This document shows, one piece after another, positions 53,645 to 63,037 of a DNA stretch of 64,000 nucleotides (within the stretch, counting starts at the first letter, position 1; each line of letters starts with the position of its first letter). Both the position numbers and the translations under genes were made by a program. This stretch comes from Candidatus Sulfotelmatobacter sp. (GTDB lineage Bacteria > Acidobacteriota > Terriglobia > Terriglobales > Acidobacteriaceae): positions 1-64,000 of the forward strand of contig JASHNU010000075.1 of NCBI GenBank assembly GCA_030041475.1, given 5' to 3'. The notes below the pieces were generated by a model. It saw nothing but the letters and a program-made list of their open reading frames with translations. It searched no databases and was not told the DNA's origin.

Positions 53645-54418
53645 TTGACGCTGATTGCTGAGTGCTTCTTGAACGCCGCATCCATCCGCCAGATTTTTGA
53701 GCAGGTCCGCAAGGGCAAGCTCACGCCGGACGCAGCAGTCGCCCGCCTGCGTCATCTGCCCTTCGAGGATCTCGGCTTTGCAAAAGTTGACCACCACCGC
53801 GCGCTGCGGGCTGGCATGCCCGAAGTCATCCTCGGGGAAGGCAAAACGCCGGCGCAAATCGCCACGATCTTCGCGCGGCTTGCGCGCCACGGCGGAAATG
53901 TTCTGGCGACGCGCGCCAGCGAGAAGCAATTTGCCGCGGTAAGAAAGAAGGTTCGCGCCGCAGAGTTTCACGAGCTTGCCCGAGCAATTGTCCTCAAGCG
54001 CGATCACGCAAAATACGGCAAAGGTGTGATCGCCGTCGTCTCCGCGGGCACCAGCGATATTCCCGTCGCCGAAGAAGCGGTCGTCACCGCCGAAATTATG
54101 GGTAACGAGGTCGAGCATTTCTACGACGTCGGCGTCGCAGGTATCCATCGCCTGCTGGCGAACCGCGAGGCGTTGACCCGGGCGCGTGTGGTCATCGTCT
54201 GTGCGGGAATGGAGGGGGCGCTGCCCAGCGTCGTCGGTGGCCTGGTCGGCGTCCCGGTGATTGCCGTGCCGACGAGTATCGGCTACGGGGCGTCGTTCAA
54301 GGGCCTGGCGGCGCTGCTTGGCATGCTGAATTCCTGCGCTTCGAATGTGAGCGTGGTGAATATCGATAACGGTTTCGGCGCGGGGTACATCGCCTCGCTG
54401 ATAAACCGCTTGCCGTGA
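53645..54418 (+). CDS. larB: Nickel-pincer cofactor biosynthesis protein LarB
   Basis: 257 residues. [56 protein letters not shown] and [37 protein letters not shown] are LarB/PurE-like signatures. LarB carboxylates nicotinic acid adenine dinucleotide in the pathway to the Ni-pincer cofactor. The start is TTG at 53645 or TTG at 53669 ([18 protein letters not shown]); neither has a strong ribosome site. larC and larE are not in the window. Confidence 0.9.
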   Translation: MTLIAECFLNAASIRQIFEQVRKGKLTPDAAVARLRHLPFEDLGFAKVDHHRALRAGMPEVILGEGKTPAQIATIFARLARHGGNVLATRASEKQFAAVRKKVRAAEFHELARAIVLKRDHAKYGKGVIAVVSAGTSDIPVAEEAVVTAEIMGNEVEHFYDVGVAGIHRLLANREALTRARVVIVCAGMEGALPSVVGGLVGVPVIAVPTSIGYGASFKGLAALLGMLNSCASNVSVVNIDNGFGAGYIASLINRLP

Positions 54419-54497
54419 TCTTGCGAAAGATTTCGCATCCAACAACCTGCCAAAAGCATTTTTGTCAATGTAAGAAATAGCTATGTTAGGAGTGGCT

Positions 54498-54920
54498 ATG
54501 TCCCAATCACTCTCTCTCGAAGCAAAGAATCTGATCGACCGCCCCAACTTCGCCCACCTCGCCACACTGATGCCGGACGGATCTCCGCTGTCGACGCCGG
54601 TTTGGATTGGACGCGAAGGCGACATGATCGTGATCTCGATAAGCGATTGGTCGCTGAAAGGGAAGAACACGAAGAAGGACCCGCGGGTTTCGCTTTCGAT
54701 TGTCGATTTCAAGAATCCCTATGAAGAATTGCAGATTCGGGGGCGGGTGGCGGAGATACGGCCCGATCCGGATTTCAAGATCATGAATCCGATTTCGCAC
54801 AAGTACATTGGGAGGCCGTTTCCGATTCACATGCAGGGTCCGGGGCGGATCGCGTTGATGATCGAAGTAGAAAAAGAGCGCTATACCCGGGTGCCGCTGG
54901 AGCACACTCCGCCGAAATAG
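54498..54920 (+). CDS. Pyridoxamine 5'-phosphate oxidase-fold protein (F420/FMN type)
   Basis: 140 residues from the ATG at 54498 with taggag upstream (an in-frame ATG lies at 54483). FAHLATLMPDGSPLSTPVWIGREGDMIVI, KGKNTKKDPRVSLSI and YEELQIRGRVAEI are typical of PPOX-class F420-dependent reductases. Cofactor is not decided by the sequence alone. Short gap after larB. Confidence 0.85.
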   Translation: MSQSLSLEAKNLIDRPNFAHLATLMPDGSPLSTPVWIGREGDMIVISISDWSLKGKNTKKDPRVSLSIVDFKNPYEELQIRGRVAEIRPDPDFKIMNPISHKYIGRPFPIHMQGPGRIALMIEVEKERYTRVPLEHTPPK

Positions 54921-54975
54921 CGAAGGGCGCGGCCGCAGCCGCGCCCCGTCACCGCTACTCAGCTCATAAGTCTGC

Positions 54976-55782
54976 TTACATTCCCTGTTGCGCACCGGGC
55001 TGGCTCGCGCCCGCGACCTGCAGCTTGTTCTCGACCGTGAAGGCGCCAAAGATCTGGTTGGCCCGCAGGCCAGCAACTTCTTTATCCATCTTTCTGTCGA
55101 CCGTGCCGTAGAGCGTCACGTGCCCGTTGGCGACGATGATGCGAATCGGCCGTGCCGGGTCCAGCGCATACTTGCTCAGCACGGAGTCACGGTAGATGGC
55201 GCGTTCGGCGCGCAGGCGCAAGCCGTCATCCATCGGGGAAACCGGTGCTACGGAGACATTGTCGATCACGTCTTTGACGCCAGGCATGTTTGCGATGTCA
55301 GCCAGAGCTTCGTCGCGGCCCACTCCGGTGCGGTCCTGGCCTTCAATCGCCACCACACCGTCTTTTACATCGATGGCGAAGTAGTCGAAGGTGCTGTCGT
55401 AGCCCGCGCGCACGTAGCGCATCTTCTTGACCAGCGTGGCTTCGAGTTGGGCGTCGGGAACACCGGGCCCGGCAACGGTGATCAGGTTGCGTACGCCCCC
55501 GACGTTCGCGATTTTGCGTGCGGCCTTGGCGGCGTCCAGCTTGCGCTGGTATAGATCGACCGTGCCGGTCAAAGTCACGATGCCGTCCTCCACACTCGAC
55601 TTCACGCCGCTGAACTGACTCTTGGCCGCCATCCTCCTGGTTACCGTGGTCTGGATCTGGTTGTCATAGCGGGCCGCCGCCGTAGGCTCGGCGAAAAGCG
55701 TCGCGCTGAGCAGCCCGACGGCCAGCAGAGAACTCACCAGTTGTACCAGTGTCTTTCTTGCAAGCATTTTTCTTGTGAACAT
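54976..55782 (-). CDS. Secreted BON-domain protein
   Basis: 268 residues with a strong ribosome site (ggaggtgaaag). Signal peptide LVQLVSSLLAVGLLSATLFA. Three BON domains at about 40-105, 110-180 and 190-258 (VEDGIVTLTGTVDLYQRKLDAAKAARKI, VKDGVVAIEGQD, VANGHVTLYGTVDRKMDKEVA). BON proteins bind membranes or polysaccharide and often respond to envelope stress. Confidence 0.88.
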   Translation of the reverse strand: MFTRKMLARKTLVQLVSSLLAVGLLSATLFAEPTAAARYDNQIQTTVTRRMAAKSQFSGVKSSVEDGIVTLTGTVDLYQRKLDAAKAARKIANVGGVRNLITVAGPGVPDAQLEATLVKKMRYVRAGYDSTFDYFAIDVKDGVVAIEGQDRTGVGRDEALADIANMPGVKDVIDNVSVAPVSPMDDGLRLRAERAIYRDSVLSKYALDPARPIRIIVANGHVTLYGTVDRKMDKEVAGLRANQIFGAFTVENKLQVAGASQPGAQQGM

Positions 55783-55991
55783 CTTTCACCTCCGTCGTTG
55801 ACGAATCTTTACGAATTAACCATCCGGTTAATTCTTCGATGAACCGCGATCGGCGAAAGATGCACGCAAGAAACGAAGATATTTTGCGATCCCAGGTCAG
55901 TGAGAGCGCAACTTTTCAGGGCGAAATGGGTTCGCAGCAGAAGCCGAAGCGTGCAGATTTGACGCTGCGTTCTGCCGCGAAAAAAGAGAGC

Positions 55992-56348
55992 CTATCTCCG
56001 CGATTGGTGGGCGCGAGCAGGGGCGGTGTTCTTCCGTTTCGGCCGATTCTTGAAAGCTGCCCCGCTGAAGCACCAGTATCCCGCCATCGATCCGCCCGCA
56101 AAGACCGACCACAAGATAGTGTTGCCCCACGAGCTGTACTTCTCCAGACCGAGATGCGCGAGGTCCCAGAACGTGAGCGGCCAGACGAACAGTCCGTAGA
56201 CTCCCAGCACCATCAGAACTGCCGCAATGCCGACGGCCAGCGCCATGGCGCCCGCCGACAGGCTCTCAAACAGGAGCATGCCCCAGTGCTGATCGGCCGG
56301 GTCGGGCCGGGCGGCATTCTCTCGCGTTCGTTTTACAAGAGGAGACAT
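55992..56348 (-). CDS. Small membrane protein, unknown
   Basis: 118 residues. Two membrane spans (SAGAMALAVGIAAVLMVLGVYGLFVW and ILWSVFAGGSMAGYWCFSG) and basic termini. The opposite-strand frame here (55839-56558) is Arg/Ser-rich and looks like a shadow. The ribosome site is weak, so the start is uncertain. Function unknown. Confidence 0.5.
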   Translation of the reverse strand: MSPLVKRTRENAARPDPADQHWGMLLFESLSAGAMALAVGIAAVLMVLGVYGLFVWPLTFWDLAHLGLEKYSSWGNTILWSVFAGGSMAGYWCFSGAAFKNRPKRKNTAPARAHQSRR

Positions 56349-56550
56349 CGGTCTGTGGGAAGAAGCACGGCGCCAAGGCGCGTGCTTCCAGTTTCGAGCA
56401 TAAAGAGCCGGTGGCAGCTCTCCAAGTTACGAAGGGCTCAAAGTCCTTGTCCAGATTGGCTTTCCCCCTTATGGGATTACCCCCGTAACTTTCTAGCCAG
56501 TAACGGGCGTTTTACGATTCCGAAGGCGAATCTTAGGGGGAAATTCGCGC

Positions 56551-59121
56551 ATGGGTGATCGTGTCACCCAATCCCGGGATCGACTCGCGCACGCTCAGCG
56601 TCTGCAGGACGCTTTGGAGAGCGGCGCCCCCCCGGCTTTTCTAACCCCTCACGATCCGCCTCCGGCCAATGATTCCTGCTCGGCGGCTTCGTGTCCGGCC
56701 CCGGCGCCGCCTAACGGTTCCTCGGCAGATTTTGCTGAGCAGAGTTTCGCCAATTCAGAAATCCGGCTGCAATTTATCGGGCAGATGTCGGAAGCTTCAC
56801 CCGATGGTGTGAGCATCGTTGATTGCGACAACCACGTGCTCTGGGCGAATGACGCGTTTCTCAAACTGTTCGGCTACGATCACGCTGAGGTACATGGGCA
56901 ATCGCTGGAGAATACGATTGTGCCTTCGGAGCGTCTGGCCGAAGTGCAATGGTCGATCGAAGCTATAGCCAAAGGTCAGAACATCACGCTGGAAACTCAG
57001 AGGCGCAAGAAAGATGGTCAGCTCGTCGATGTCACTCTCTCCATCGTGCCCTTGTTTTGGGAAGGAAAGATCGCGGGATATTCCGCCACCTACCGCGACA
57101 TTTCTGACCGCAAGCGCATGGAAGCGCTGAGTTCGGCTCTCTACCGCGTCGCGGAGAAGAGCAGCAGCGCGCACGATCTGCAGCAGTTCTTTGCCGCCGT
57201 GCATAGCATTGTCGACGAGCTGATGTACGCGCGCAGCTTCTACATCGCCCTCTACGATGAAGCCGCCGATCTCATCACTTTCCCCTATTTCGTTGACGAG
57301 CATGATGCCGCTCCGCCGCCGAAGAAAATGGGCCGCGGGCTGACCGACTTCCTCATCCGCAGCGGAGAACCCCTGCTCGCCACGCCTGAGGTGCTGCAGG
57401 GGATGGAAGACCGGGGCGAGGTCGAGCGCAACGGTTCGCGCTCGCTCGACTGGATGGGCGTGCCCTTGAAAGTGAACAACCACACTTTCGGTGCGCTGGT
57501 GGTTCAGACCTACACCAAGAACATCCGCTACGGCGAGCGCGACAAGGAGATTCTTACATTCGTGGCCCGCCAGGTCGCCAGTGCTGTCGAGATCAAGCGA
57601 AACGAGCAGGCTCTGCGCCGTTCCGAAGCTCGCTACCGCTCCCTGGTGCAGAGCTCGGTCTATGGAATCTACCGCTCCAGTCTGGAAGGGCGTTTTCTCG
57701 ACGTGAACCCAGCGCTGATTACGATGTTAGGCTATGCGTCTGCGGAAGAAGTTCTTCTGCTCGATCCCGAGAAAGACGTTTTCGCTCGCCCCGAAGAGCA
57801 CACTCATCTCATCGACGAATTCCGCCGCACCGGGCGGCTGGATGGCATAGAGGTGAAATGGCAGCGCAAGGACGGCAAGCTGATCACCGTACGCATCAGC
57901 GGGCGCGCCGTGAGCAGCGCGGACGAGCCGGCCGACGTTCTCGAAGCTATCGCCGAAGACGTGACCGACCGCCGCGTGCTCGAAGATCAGTTCCGGCAGG
58001 CGCAAAAAATGGAGGCTGTCGGACGCCTGGCCGGCGGCGTGGCGCACGACTTCAACAACCTGCTCATGGTCATCAGCGGCTACGCCGAAGTCATTCTTGC
58101 GGAACTGGACATGGCGAGTCCGCTGCACGAGAAGGCGCGCGCGATCCAGCAGGCATCCGACCGGGCCACCACGCTGACCCGCCAGTTGCTGGCCTTCAGC
58201 AGGAAGCAGCTACTGGAACTGAAAGTCGTCGACGTCAACACCATCGTAGAGGACATGGAGCGCCTGTTGCGCCCGCTCATCGGCGAAAATGTCGACCTGG
58301 TCACCAAGCTCGCAGCCGATGCCGGCCACACGCGCGCCGATGCCGGCCAACTCGAGCAAGTGTTGATGAACCTGGTGGTCAACGCCAAAGACGCCATGCC
58401 CGACGGCGGCACGCTCACCATTCAGACGCAGAGAATCTCCGTCGACGACAGCCATCGCTGGGGGCAGACCTTCATCCGCCGTGGCAGCTACGTCCTGCTT
58501 TCCGTCAGCGACACGGGCATGGGCATGGACAAGGAAACCCAGTCGCGCATCTTCGAACCGTTTTTTACCACCAAAGACAAAGGCAAAGGCACCGGCCTGG
58601 GACTCTCCACCGTCTACGGCATCGTCAAGCAGAGCGGCGGGTACGTCATGGTGCAGAGCGAAGAAGGCCGCGGCACAACTTTCCACATCTACCTGCCGCA
58701 CGTGGATGCGCCGGCCGAGAGCCATGCCGCTCCGGTCGCGCGCACCGCCATGGGCGGCACCGAGACCGTGCTGCTGGTCGAAGACGAAGAATCCGTGCGC
58801 CAACTCGTGCGCGAGACACTGACGGCCAAGGGCTATCGAGTGATCGAGGCGGAAAACGGCGAAGAGGGCGTGGCGGCCGCCGCGAAACACGAAGGAAAAA
58901 TCGATCTTGTGATCACGGACGTGGTCATGCCTGGCATCGGCGGACGCGAACTGGTCAAGCGCCTCGCAACCACGCGGCCCGACACCAAAGTCCTTTATCT
59001 CTCCGGCTATACCGAAGAAGCGATCGGCGGCGAGGGAACCATCGAGATGGGCGCCGCCTTCCTGCAGAAGCCCTTCACCCTGCAAAACCTGTCCCGCAAA
59101 GTTAGGGAAGTGCTGGGGTAG
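56551..59121 (+). CDS. Hybrid sensor histidine kinase (PAS-GAF-PAS-HisKA-HATPase-REC)
   Basis: 856 residues, no membrane segment. PAS at ~75-195 (ASPDGVSIVDCDNHVLWANDAFLKLFGY), GAF at ~205-355 (GVPLKVNNHTFGALVVQTY), a second PAS at ~360-480, HisKA with VAHDFNNLLMVISGY (phospho-His ~ residue 502), HATPase with VLMNLVVNAKDAMPDGG, DTGMGMD and GKGTGLGLSTVYGIVKQSGG, then a C-terminal receiver domain with IDLVITDVVMPGIGG (phospho-Asp ~ 790). It is a cytoplasmic sensor whose output partner is not adjacent. Confidence 0.95.
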   Translation: MGDRVTQSRDRLAHAQRLQDALESGAPPAFLTPHDPPPANDSCSAASCPAPAPPNGSSADFAEQSFANSEIRLQFIGQMSEASPDGVSIVDCDNHVLWANDAFLKLFGYDHAEVHGQSLENTIVPSERLAEVQWSIEAIAKGQNITLETQRRKKDGQLVDVTLSIVPLFWEGKIAGYSATYRDISDRKRMEALSSALYRVAEKSSSAHDLQQFFAAVHSIVDELMYARSFYIALYDEAADLITFPYFVDEHDAAPPPKKMGRGLTDFLIRSGEPLLATPEVLQGMEDRGEVERNGSRSLDWMGVPLKVNNHTFGALVVQTYTKNIRYGERDKEILTFVARQVASAVEIKRNEQALRRSEARYRSLVQSSVYGIYRSSLEGRFLDVNPALITMLGYASAEEVLLLDPEKDVFARPEEHTHLIDEFRRTGRLDGIEVKWQRKDGKLITVRISGRAVSSADEPADVLEAIAEDVTDRRVLEDQFRQAQKMEAVGRLAGGVAHDFNNLLMVISGYAEVILAELDMASPLHEKARAIQQASDRATTLTRQLLAFSRKQLLELKVVDVNTIVEDMERLLRPLIGENVDLVTKLAADAGHTRADAGQLEQVLMNLVVNAKDAMPDGGTLTIQTQRISVDDSHRWGQTFIRRGSYVLLSVSDTGMGMDKETQSRIFEPFFTTKDKGKGTGLGLSTVYGIVKQSGGYVMVQSEEGRGTTFHIYLPHVDAPAESHAAPVARTAMGGTETVLLVEDEESVRQLVRETLTAKGYRVIEAENGEEGVAAAAKHEGKIDLVITDVVMPGIGGRELVKRLATTRPDTKVLYLSGYTEEAIGGEGTIEMGAAFLQKPFTLQNLSRKVREVLG

Positions 59122-59140
59122 GGCCCCGGCGCAGTCTGCT

Positions 59141-59180
59141 TTGTCATCCTGAGCAAGCGTTCGTTGCGCAGCGAAGGATC
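59141..59180 (+). repeat. Interspersed repeat (tgtcatcctgagc family)
   Basis: tttgtcatcctgagcaagcg followed by cgcagcgaaggatct, a widespread intergenic repeat form in acidobacterial genomes. A diverged copy lies near 27885-27950 on the other strand. Confidence 0.6.
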
Positions 59181-59257
59181 TAGGCGAGCCGCGCGAGGCG
59201 GCGCGGTATCTGCGCCGCGACAAGCGCGCGTTTGGCTCGCTTCCCTATCAAAATCAA

Positions 59258-59279
59258 AGGGCCCCGTTACCGAGGCCCT
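59258..59279 (-). terminator. Hairpin terminator of the downstream lipoprotein gene
   Basis: On the minus strand agggcc-tcggtaacgg-ggccct is followed by ttgattttgat; it lies 21 bases past the lipoprotein stop. Confidence 0.6.
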
Positions 59280-59299
59280 CCCAAACGCAAACCGTTAGC

Positions 59300-61045
59300 C
59301 TAGCGGCTCTTGCCTTTTTTCAGATGTTTCCCGGCCATCGACGCCGCTCGGATCGCTACCAGGTGCTGCTGAACGGCATTCGCGCTGGCAGCCGTAGTAG
59401 CGCTCTGCGTGTCGATCGTCCCCACGGCGACCATGCCGCTGCCATCGTTGACAACGGCCAGCGAAGTGGAGTCATTTACAACGTAGGTAGCCATGCCGTA
59501 TGCGTTGTTGCCTGCGGCCACCGCTCCGTGACCTGAAATGGACGTGTCGGCCGCATACGCGCTGCTATAGCTCTGTCCGAAGCTAGTCTGTGTCGTACCC
59601 GAGATCGTGTCGTTGAAATCTATTAGCCCGCAGAGATTTGTTCCACTTGCGCCACCGCTGCAGGAACCACTACTTTCAAATGCGAATTCGGCAATATCGT
59701 CCTCTTCTGCATCGGAATTAGCCTCGTTGGTTCCCGAGAGATTCAACCCGTAACCCTGTCCAGATGCGAAGGTCGGGCTGGCACCTTGGGCGTAAGCGAC
59801 GCCGCCGGTGATTCCTCCGCCATCGATCTCCAGAATCTCCATTCCGGTCACGCCTCCGCTGGCAAAGGGGTAGAGCGCGAAGGAGCAGCTGGAGCATCCG
59901 AGTCCGCTTTGATTCACGAAACCGACCAAGGTCATAACAGACCGCCCGGAGGTCAGCGGAGTGTAGCTGCCCGACGTCAACGTCGATGGCGTCGTCGGAG
60001 AACTGCCGTTATCGTTATAGTCTTGATATCCGCTGGTGATTTCTCCGCTACCGTTGGTGACCAGAAGGCCGGCAGAAGCCTCAGGCGCAGTGTCGCCGCT
60101 GGGAGTCTGCTCCGTGTAGTCGAGTCCGGACACGCTATAGACATTATTGCCCGCCGGGATCGATGTAGCTTGCGTGAAAGCAGTTCCCGTGGTGATGAAT
60201 GCCTGGTCAGTCTCGATGAAGATCAACTGGCTCGGAGACACCGGGTAGACGTCGAAAGTAAACGTTCCAGGAGTCGTGACAAACGATGCGGTGCCGGGAG
60301 CGCTCGTACCGGAAAGCGTAATGTTCCCGCCGCTCATGGTGCAGCCAGTCGCGGTGCACGGAAGGGTTGTCGGATAGGTTGAGCCCAGGACCACATCCTC
60401 TATGCCCGCAGCCACGCCACCGCTCCCGTTGAGCGTGAACGCTCCCGCGGTCGCGAAAGGGGCACCTGTTGACGACGCACCGCTCGTACTGAATGCATAC
60501 GCTTGTCCATTAATGCTGCTTTGCGCGACGGAGGTTTGCAACTGGAAGCTGCCGCTGCCCGTCCCGCCATCGCCCGCGAGAGTCGAGTAATAGGTGATCA
60601 GGCCTCCATTGCTCGAGGAGAGCACGTAGTCGAAATAAAAAGTTCCATTCGATGCAGTTGCAAGAGTTAGCAGTCCGGAGTTGCTTTCTGGCCGGCCGTC
60701 GGCGCCCACGCTATAGCCGCCACTGGTGACTCCCACGCCCTGAGCCGGGGCAGACAACACTGAGGGTTGAACTATATCAATCGTGCCGCTCGTGATTCCG
60801 CCGCTGCCGTTGGCCGCAAACGTGCCCGCAAACGCGACGATGCCGCCGTTAACGTCCTCACCGATCACCGAGAACGCATACGTTCCACTCAGGTTGCTGT
60901 TGCTGAACCCGCCCGTCGGGGGCGCCTGGCCTTTGGGCGAGCTGCTGCTGCAGGCGACCAGGAAAGAAAGGGACAGAACGGCGGCGATGGCCAGAACGGT
61001 CTTTACACCCACACGGGATCGAATTTGGCGATTGCACAACGACAT
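59300..61045 (-). CDS. Repetitive surface lipoprotein
   Basis: About 581 residues from an ATG at 61045 with aggggg upstream; the frame opens at 61099. The lipobox is LVACSSSS. The body repeats GxFAANGSGGITSGxxDI / GAFTLNGSGGVAAGIEDV / GLLVTNGSGEITSGYQDY, about every 90-100 residues, a pattern common in acidobacterial secreted proteins. The C-terminus is basic (HLKKGKSR). Similar in style to 25582-27624. Confidence 0.75.
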   Translation of the reverse strand: MSLCNRQIRSRVGVKTVLAIAAVLSLSFLVACSSSSPKGQAPPTGGFSNSNLSGTYAFSVIGEDVNGGIVAFAGTFAANGSGGITSGTIDIVQPSVLSAPAQGVGVTSGGYSVGADGRPESNSGLLTLATASNGTFYFDYVLSSSNGGLITYYSTLAGDGGTGSGSFQLQTSVAQSSINGQAYAFSTSGASSTGAPFATAGAFTLNGSGGVAAGIEDVVLGSTYPTTLPCTATGCTMSGGNITLSGTSAPGTASFVTTPGTFTFDVYPVSPSQLIFIETDQAFITTGTAFTQATSIPAGNNVYSVSGLDYTEQTPSGDTAPEASAGLLVTNGSGEITSGYQDYNDNGSSPTTPSTLTSGSYTPLTSGRSVMTLVGFVNQSGLGCSSCSFALYPFASGGVTGMEILEIDGGGITGGVAYAQGASPTFASGQGYGLNLSGTNEANSDAEEDDIAEFAFESSGSCSGGASGTNLCGLIDFNDTISGTTQTSFGQSYSSAYAADTSISGHGAVAAGNNAYGMATYVVNDSTSLAVVNDGSGMVAVGTIDTQSATTAASANAVQQHLVAIRAASMAGKHLKKGKSR

Positions 61046-61207
61046 GACATCCCCCTGACGAACAGTTTTCGAGAGCTGCTTCTGCTTAGAGGTTAGCACG
61101 AGATCATACCGCTCAATCCAACCCGAATCCGGGAAATAAGTAGCGCCAAGCGGAAAATATTTTGAATGTAAAGAATTGTCGCAAAGCCCTTCCGGGGCAA
61201 CCCTTGC

Positions 61208-62263
61208 CTACGGATGCACTTCCACTTCCTGCGCCGCCAGCTTGCGCAGGGATTCCTCGTAAGGGGCGCGGGCGACGCCTTTTTCCGTGATGATGGCGGC
61301 GACGTAACTGGCGGGGGTCACGTCAAAGGCGGGATTCTCGACTCCCACGCCGTCGGGAGCCATCTGTTTCCCCGCAATGTGAGTCACTTCCTTGGTGTTG
61401 CGCTGCTCGATGGGAATCTGGCTGCCATCCGGGCAAGCCAGATCAACCGTGGAAATCGGCGCGGCCACGTAAAACGGAATGCCGTGCTCCTTGGCCAGAA
61501 TGGCGACCGTATACGTGCCAATCTTGTTGGCCACGTCGCCATTGGCCGCGATGCGGTCGGCGCCTACGACGATTGCGCCGATCTTGCCCTGCTTCATCAT
61601 GGCCCCGGCCATGTTGTCGGAAATGACCGTAGTCGGGATGCCGTCTTTCATCAGCTCCCAGGCAGTGAGGCGCGAGCCTTGCAGGAAGGGCCGCGTCTCG
61701 TCGGCGTAAACGTGAATCTTCTTGCCTTGCTCGACCGCCGCACGAATCACGCCGAGCGCCGTGCCGTATCCCGCGGTCGCCAGCGCACCGGCGTTACAGT
61801 GCGTGAGCACTCCGCCCTCGGCAGGCATAAGCGTCGCGCCGTGGCGGCCCATGGCCTGGTTGGCGGCGATGTCTTCGGCGTGCATACGCTGCGCTTCTTC
61901 GATCAGGTCGCGCTTGATCTGCGCGATGGGTCGGATGCGAATGCGCTCGAATTTCTCCTGCATGCGGCGGATCGCCCAGAACAAATTGACTGCAGTCGGC
62001 CGCGTCTTGCCTATGGTGTCGCAGATCTGATCGAGTTCGCGCTTGAGGTCGGCGGTGGTCTCAGCTTTGGAATTGTTCACGCCCAGCGCGATGCCCATGG
62101 CGGCAGCCACGCCGATCGCCGGCGCTCCGCGCACCACCATGGTGCGGATCGCATCCGCCACCTGCTCATGCGTCTTGCAGGTGACGTAAGTTTCTTCGGT
62201 CGGCAGCTTCGTCTGATCGAGAAAGCGTACGCCCTGGTCGGTCCATTCGAGGGTTTGGATCAT
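61208..62263 (-). CDS. mtnA: S-methyl-5-thioribose-1-phosphate isomerase
   Basis: 351 residues. [37 protein letters not shown] (catalytic Cys) and [20 protein letters not shown] (catalytic Asp) are the MtnA signatures in the methionine salvage pathway; the start is [21 protein letters not shown]. It lies 46 bases from pyrE on the same strand. Confidence 0.96.
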   Translation of the reverse strand: MIQTLEWTDQGVRFLDQTKLPTEETYVTCKTHEQVADAIRTMVVRGAPAIGVAAAMGIALGVNNSKAETTADLKRELDQICDTIGKTRPTAVNLFWAIRRMQEKFERIRIRPIAQIKRDLIEEAQRMHAEDIAANQAMGRHGATLMPAEGGVLTHCNAGALATAGYGTALGVIRAAVEQGKKIHVYADETRPFLQGSRLTAWELMKDGIPTTVISDNMAGAMMKQGKIGAIVVGADRIAANGDVANKIGTYTVAILAKEHGIPFYVAAPISTVDLACPDGSQIPIEQRNTKEVTHIAGKQMAPDGVGVENPAFDVTPASYVAAIITEKGVARAPYEESLRKLAAQEVEVHP

Positions 62264-62309
62264 GAGTCAGTCGTTGGTCGTGAGTCGTTGGCCGTTAGCC
62301 CGTTCCGGC

Positions 62310-62951
62310 TCAATGGATCACCTTGTGTTCTGCCGTCTCCTCAGTCTGGAGAACGTGTTCCTTGCGCACCTCGTTTGCCGCGAAGATGGAAACGAACGCG
62401 GCCGGAGCCGCGGCTTTCTCCACGTTCGGCCGGCCCATAGCCTCTTCCCGCTCCACCAGGCACATCACGCCGGCGATTTCGAATCCGAACTCGCGCGCGG
62501 CCTCGATCGCTTGAATGGTCGACGCGCCCGTGGTGCAGACGTCGTCCACAATCACCACGCGCGCGCCCTTCTCGTGAAAGCCTTCGATGCGCTGCCCGGT
62601 TCCGTGCTGTTTTTCGCCCTTACGCACCAGAAATCCGCTCAGTTCGCCGCTGACCACCGAGACCGCGACCACGATCGGATCGGCGCCCATGGTCAGTCCG
62701 CCGATGGCCTGCGGCTTCCATCCCCGCGCGCGAATTTCTTCGAGAAAAACTTCGCCGGTCAGGCGCGAGCCCTTGGCATCGAGCGTAGTGGTGCGGCAGT
62801 CGATGTAGTAGTCGCTGGTCCCGCCCGACGAGAGCTTGAACTCGCCCAGCCGAAACGACTTGTGAGCCAGCGTGCTTAGCAGCTTCTGCCGCGCGGGGGA
62901 CATAAAGTTTAACGATATCACGGGAGCCGCATGGTGTAGCCCCGGACGCAT
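62310..62951 (-). CDS. pyrE: Orotate phosphoribosyltransferase
   Basis: 213 residues (a shorter start at ATG 62903, MSPARQKLLSTL, is likely). FKLSSGGTSDYYIDCRTTTLDAKG and the PRPP loop VVIVDDVCTTGASTIQAI fit PyrE, which makes OMP from orotate and PRPP in pyrimidine synthesis. Upstream of mtnA in the same orientation. Confidence 0.94.
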   Translation of the reverse strand: MRPGLHHAAPVISLNFMSPARQKLLSTLAHKSFRLGEFKLSSGGTSDYYIDCRTTTLDAKGSRLTGEVFLEEIRARGWKPQAIGGLTMGADPIVVAVSVVSGELSGFLVRKGEKQHGTGQRIEGFHEKGARVVIVDDVCTTGASTIQAIEAAREFGFEIAGVMCLVEREEAMGRPNVEKAAAPAAFVSIFAANEVRKEHVLQTEETAEHKVIH

Positions 62952-63037
62952 TCGTTCGGGGTTGCGCGCGAAGCGCGCAATGCAATCGGGTCCCGCAAGC
63001 GTGATAACCTGAAGATTACTCAGAATTGCGGCGCATT

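Noticed and set aside
55839-56558. 239-residue plus-strand open frame
   Set aside because: Arg/Ser-rich with no recognisable domain; the opposite frame at 55992-56348 has proper membrane segments.
57858-59105. 415-residue plus-strand open frame
   Set aside because: Alternate frame of the histidine kinase; Arg/His/Gly-rich without domains.
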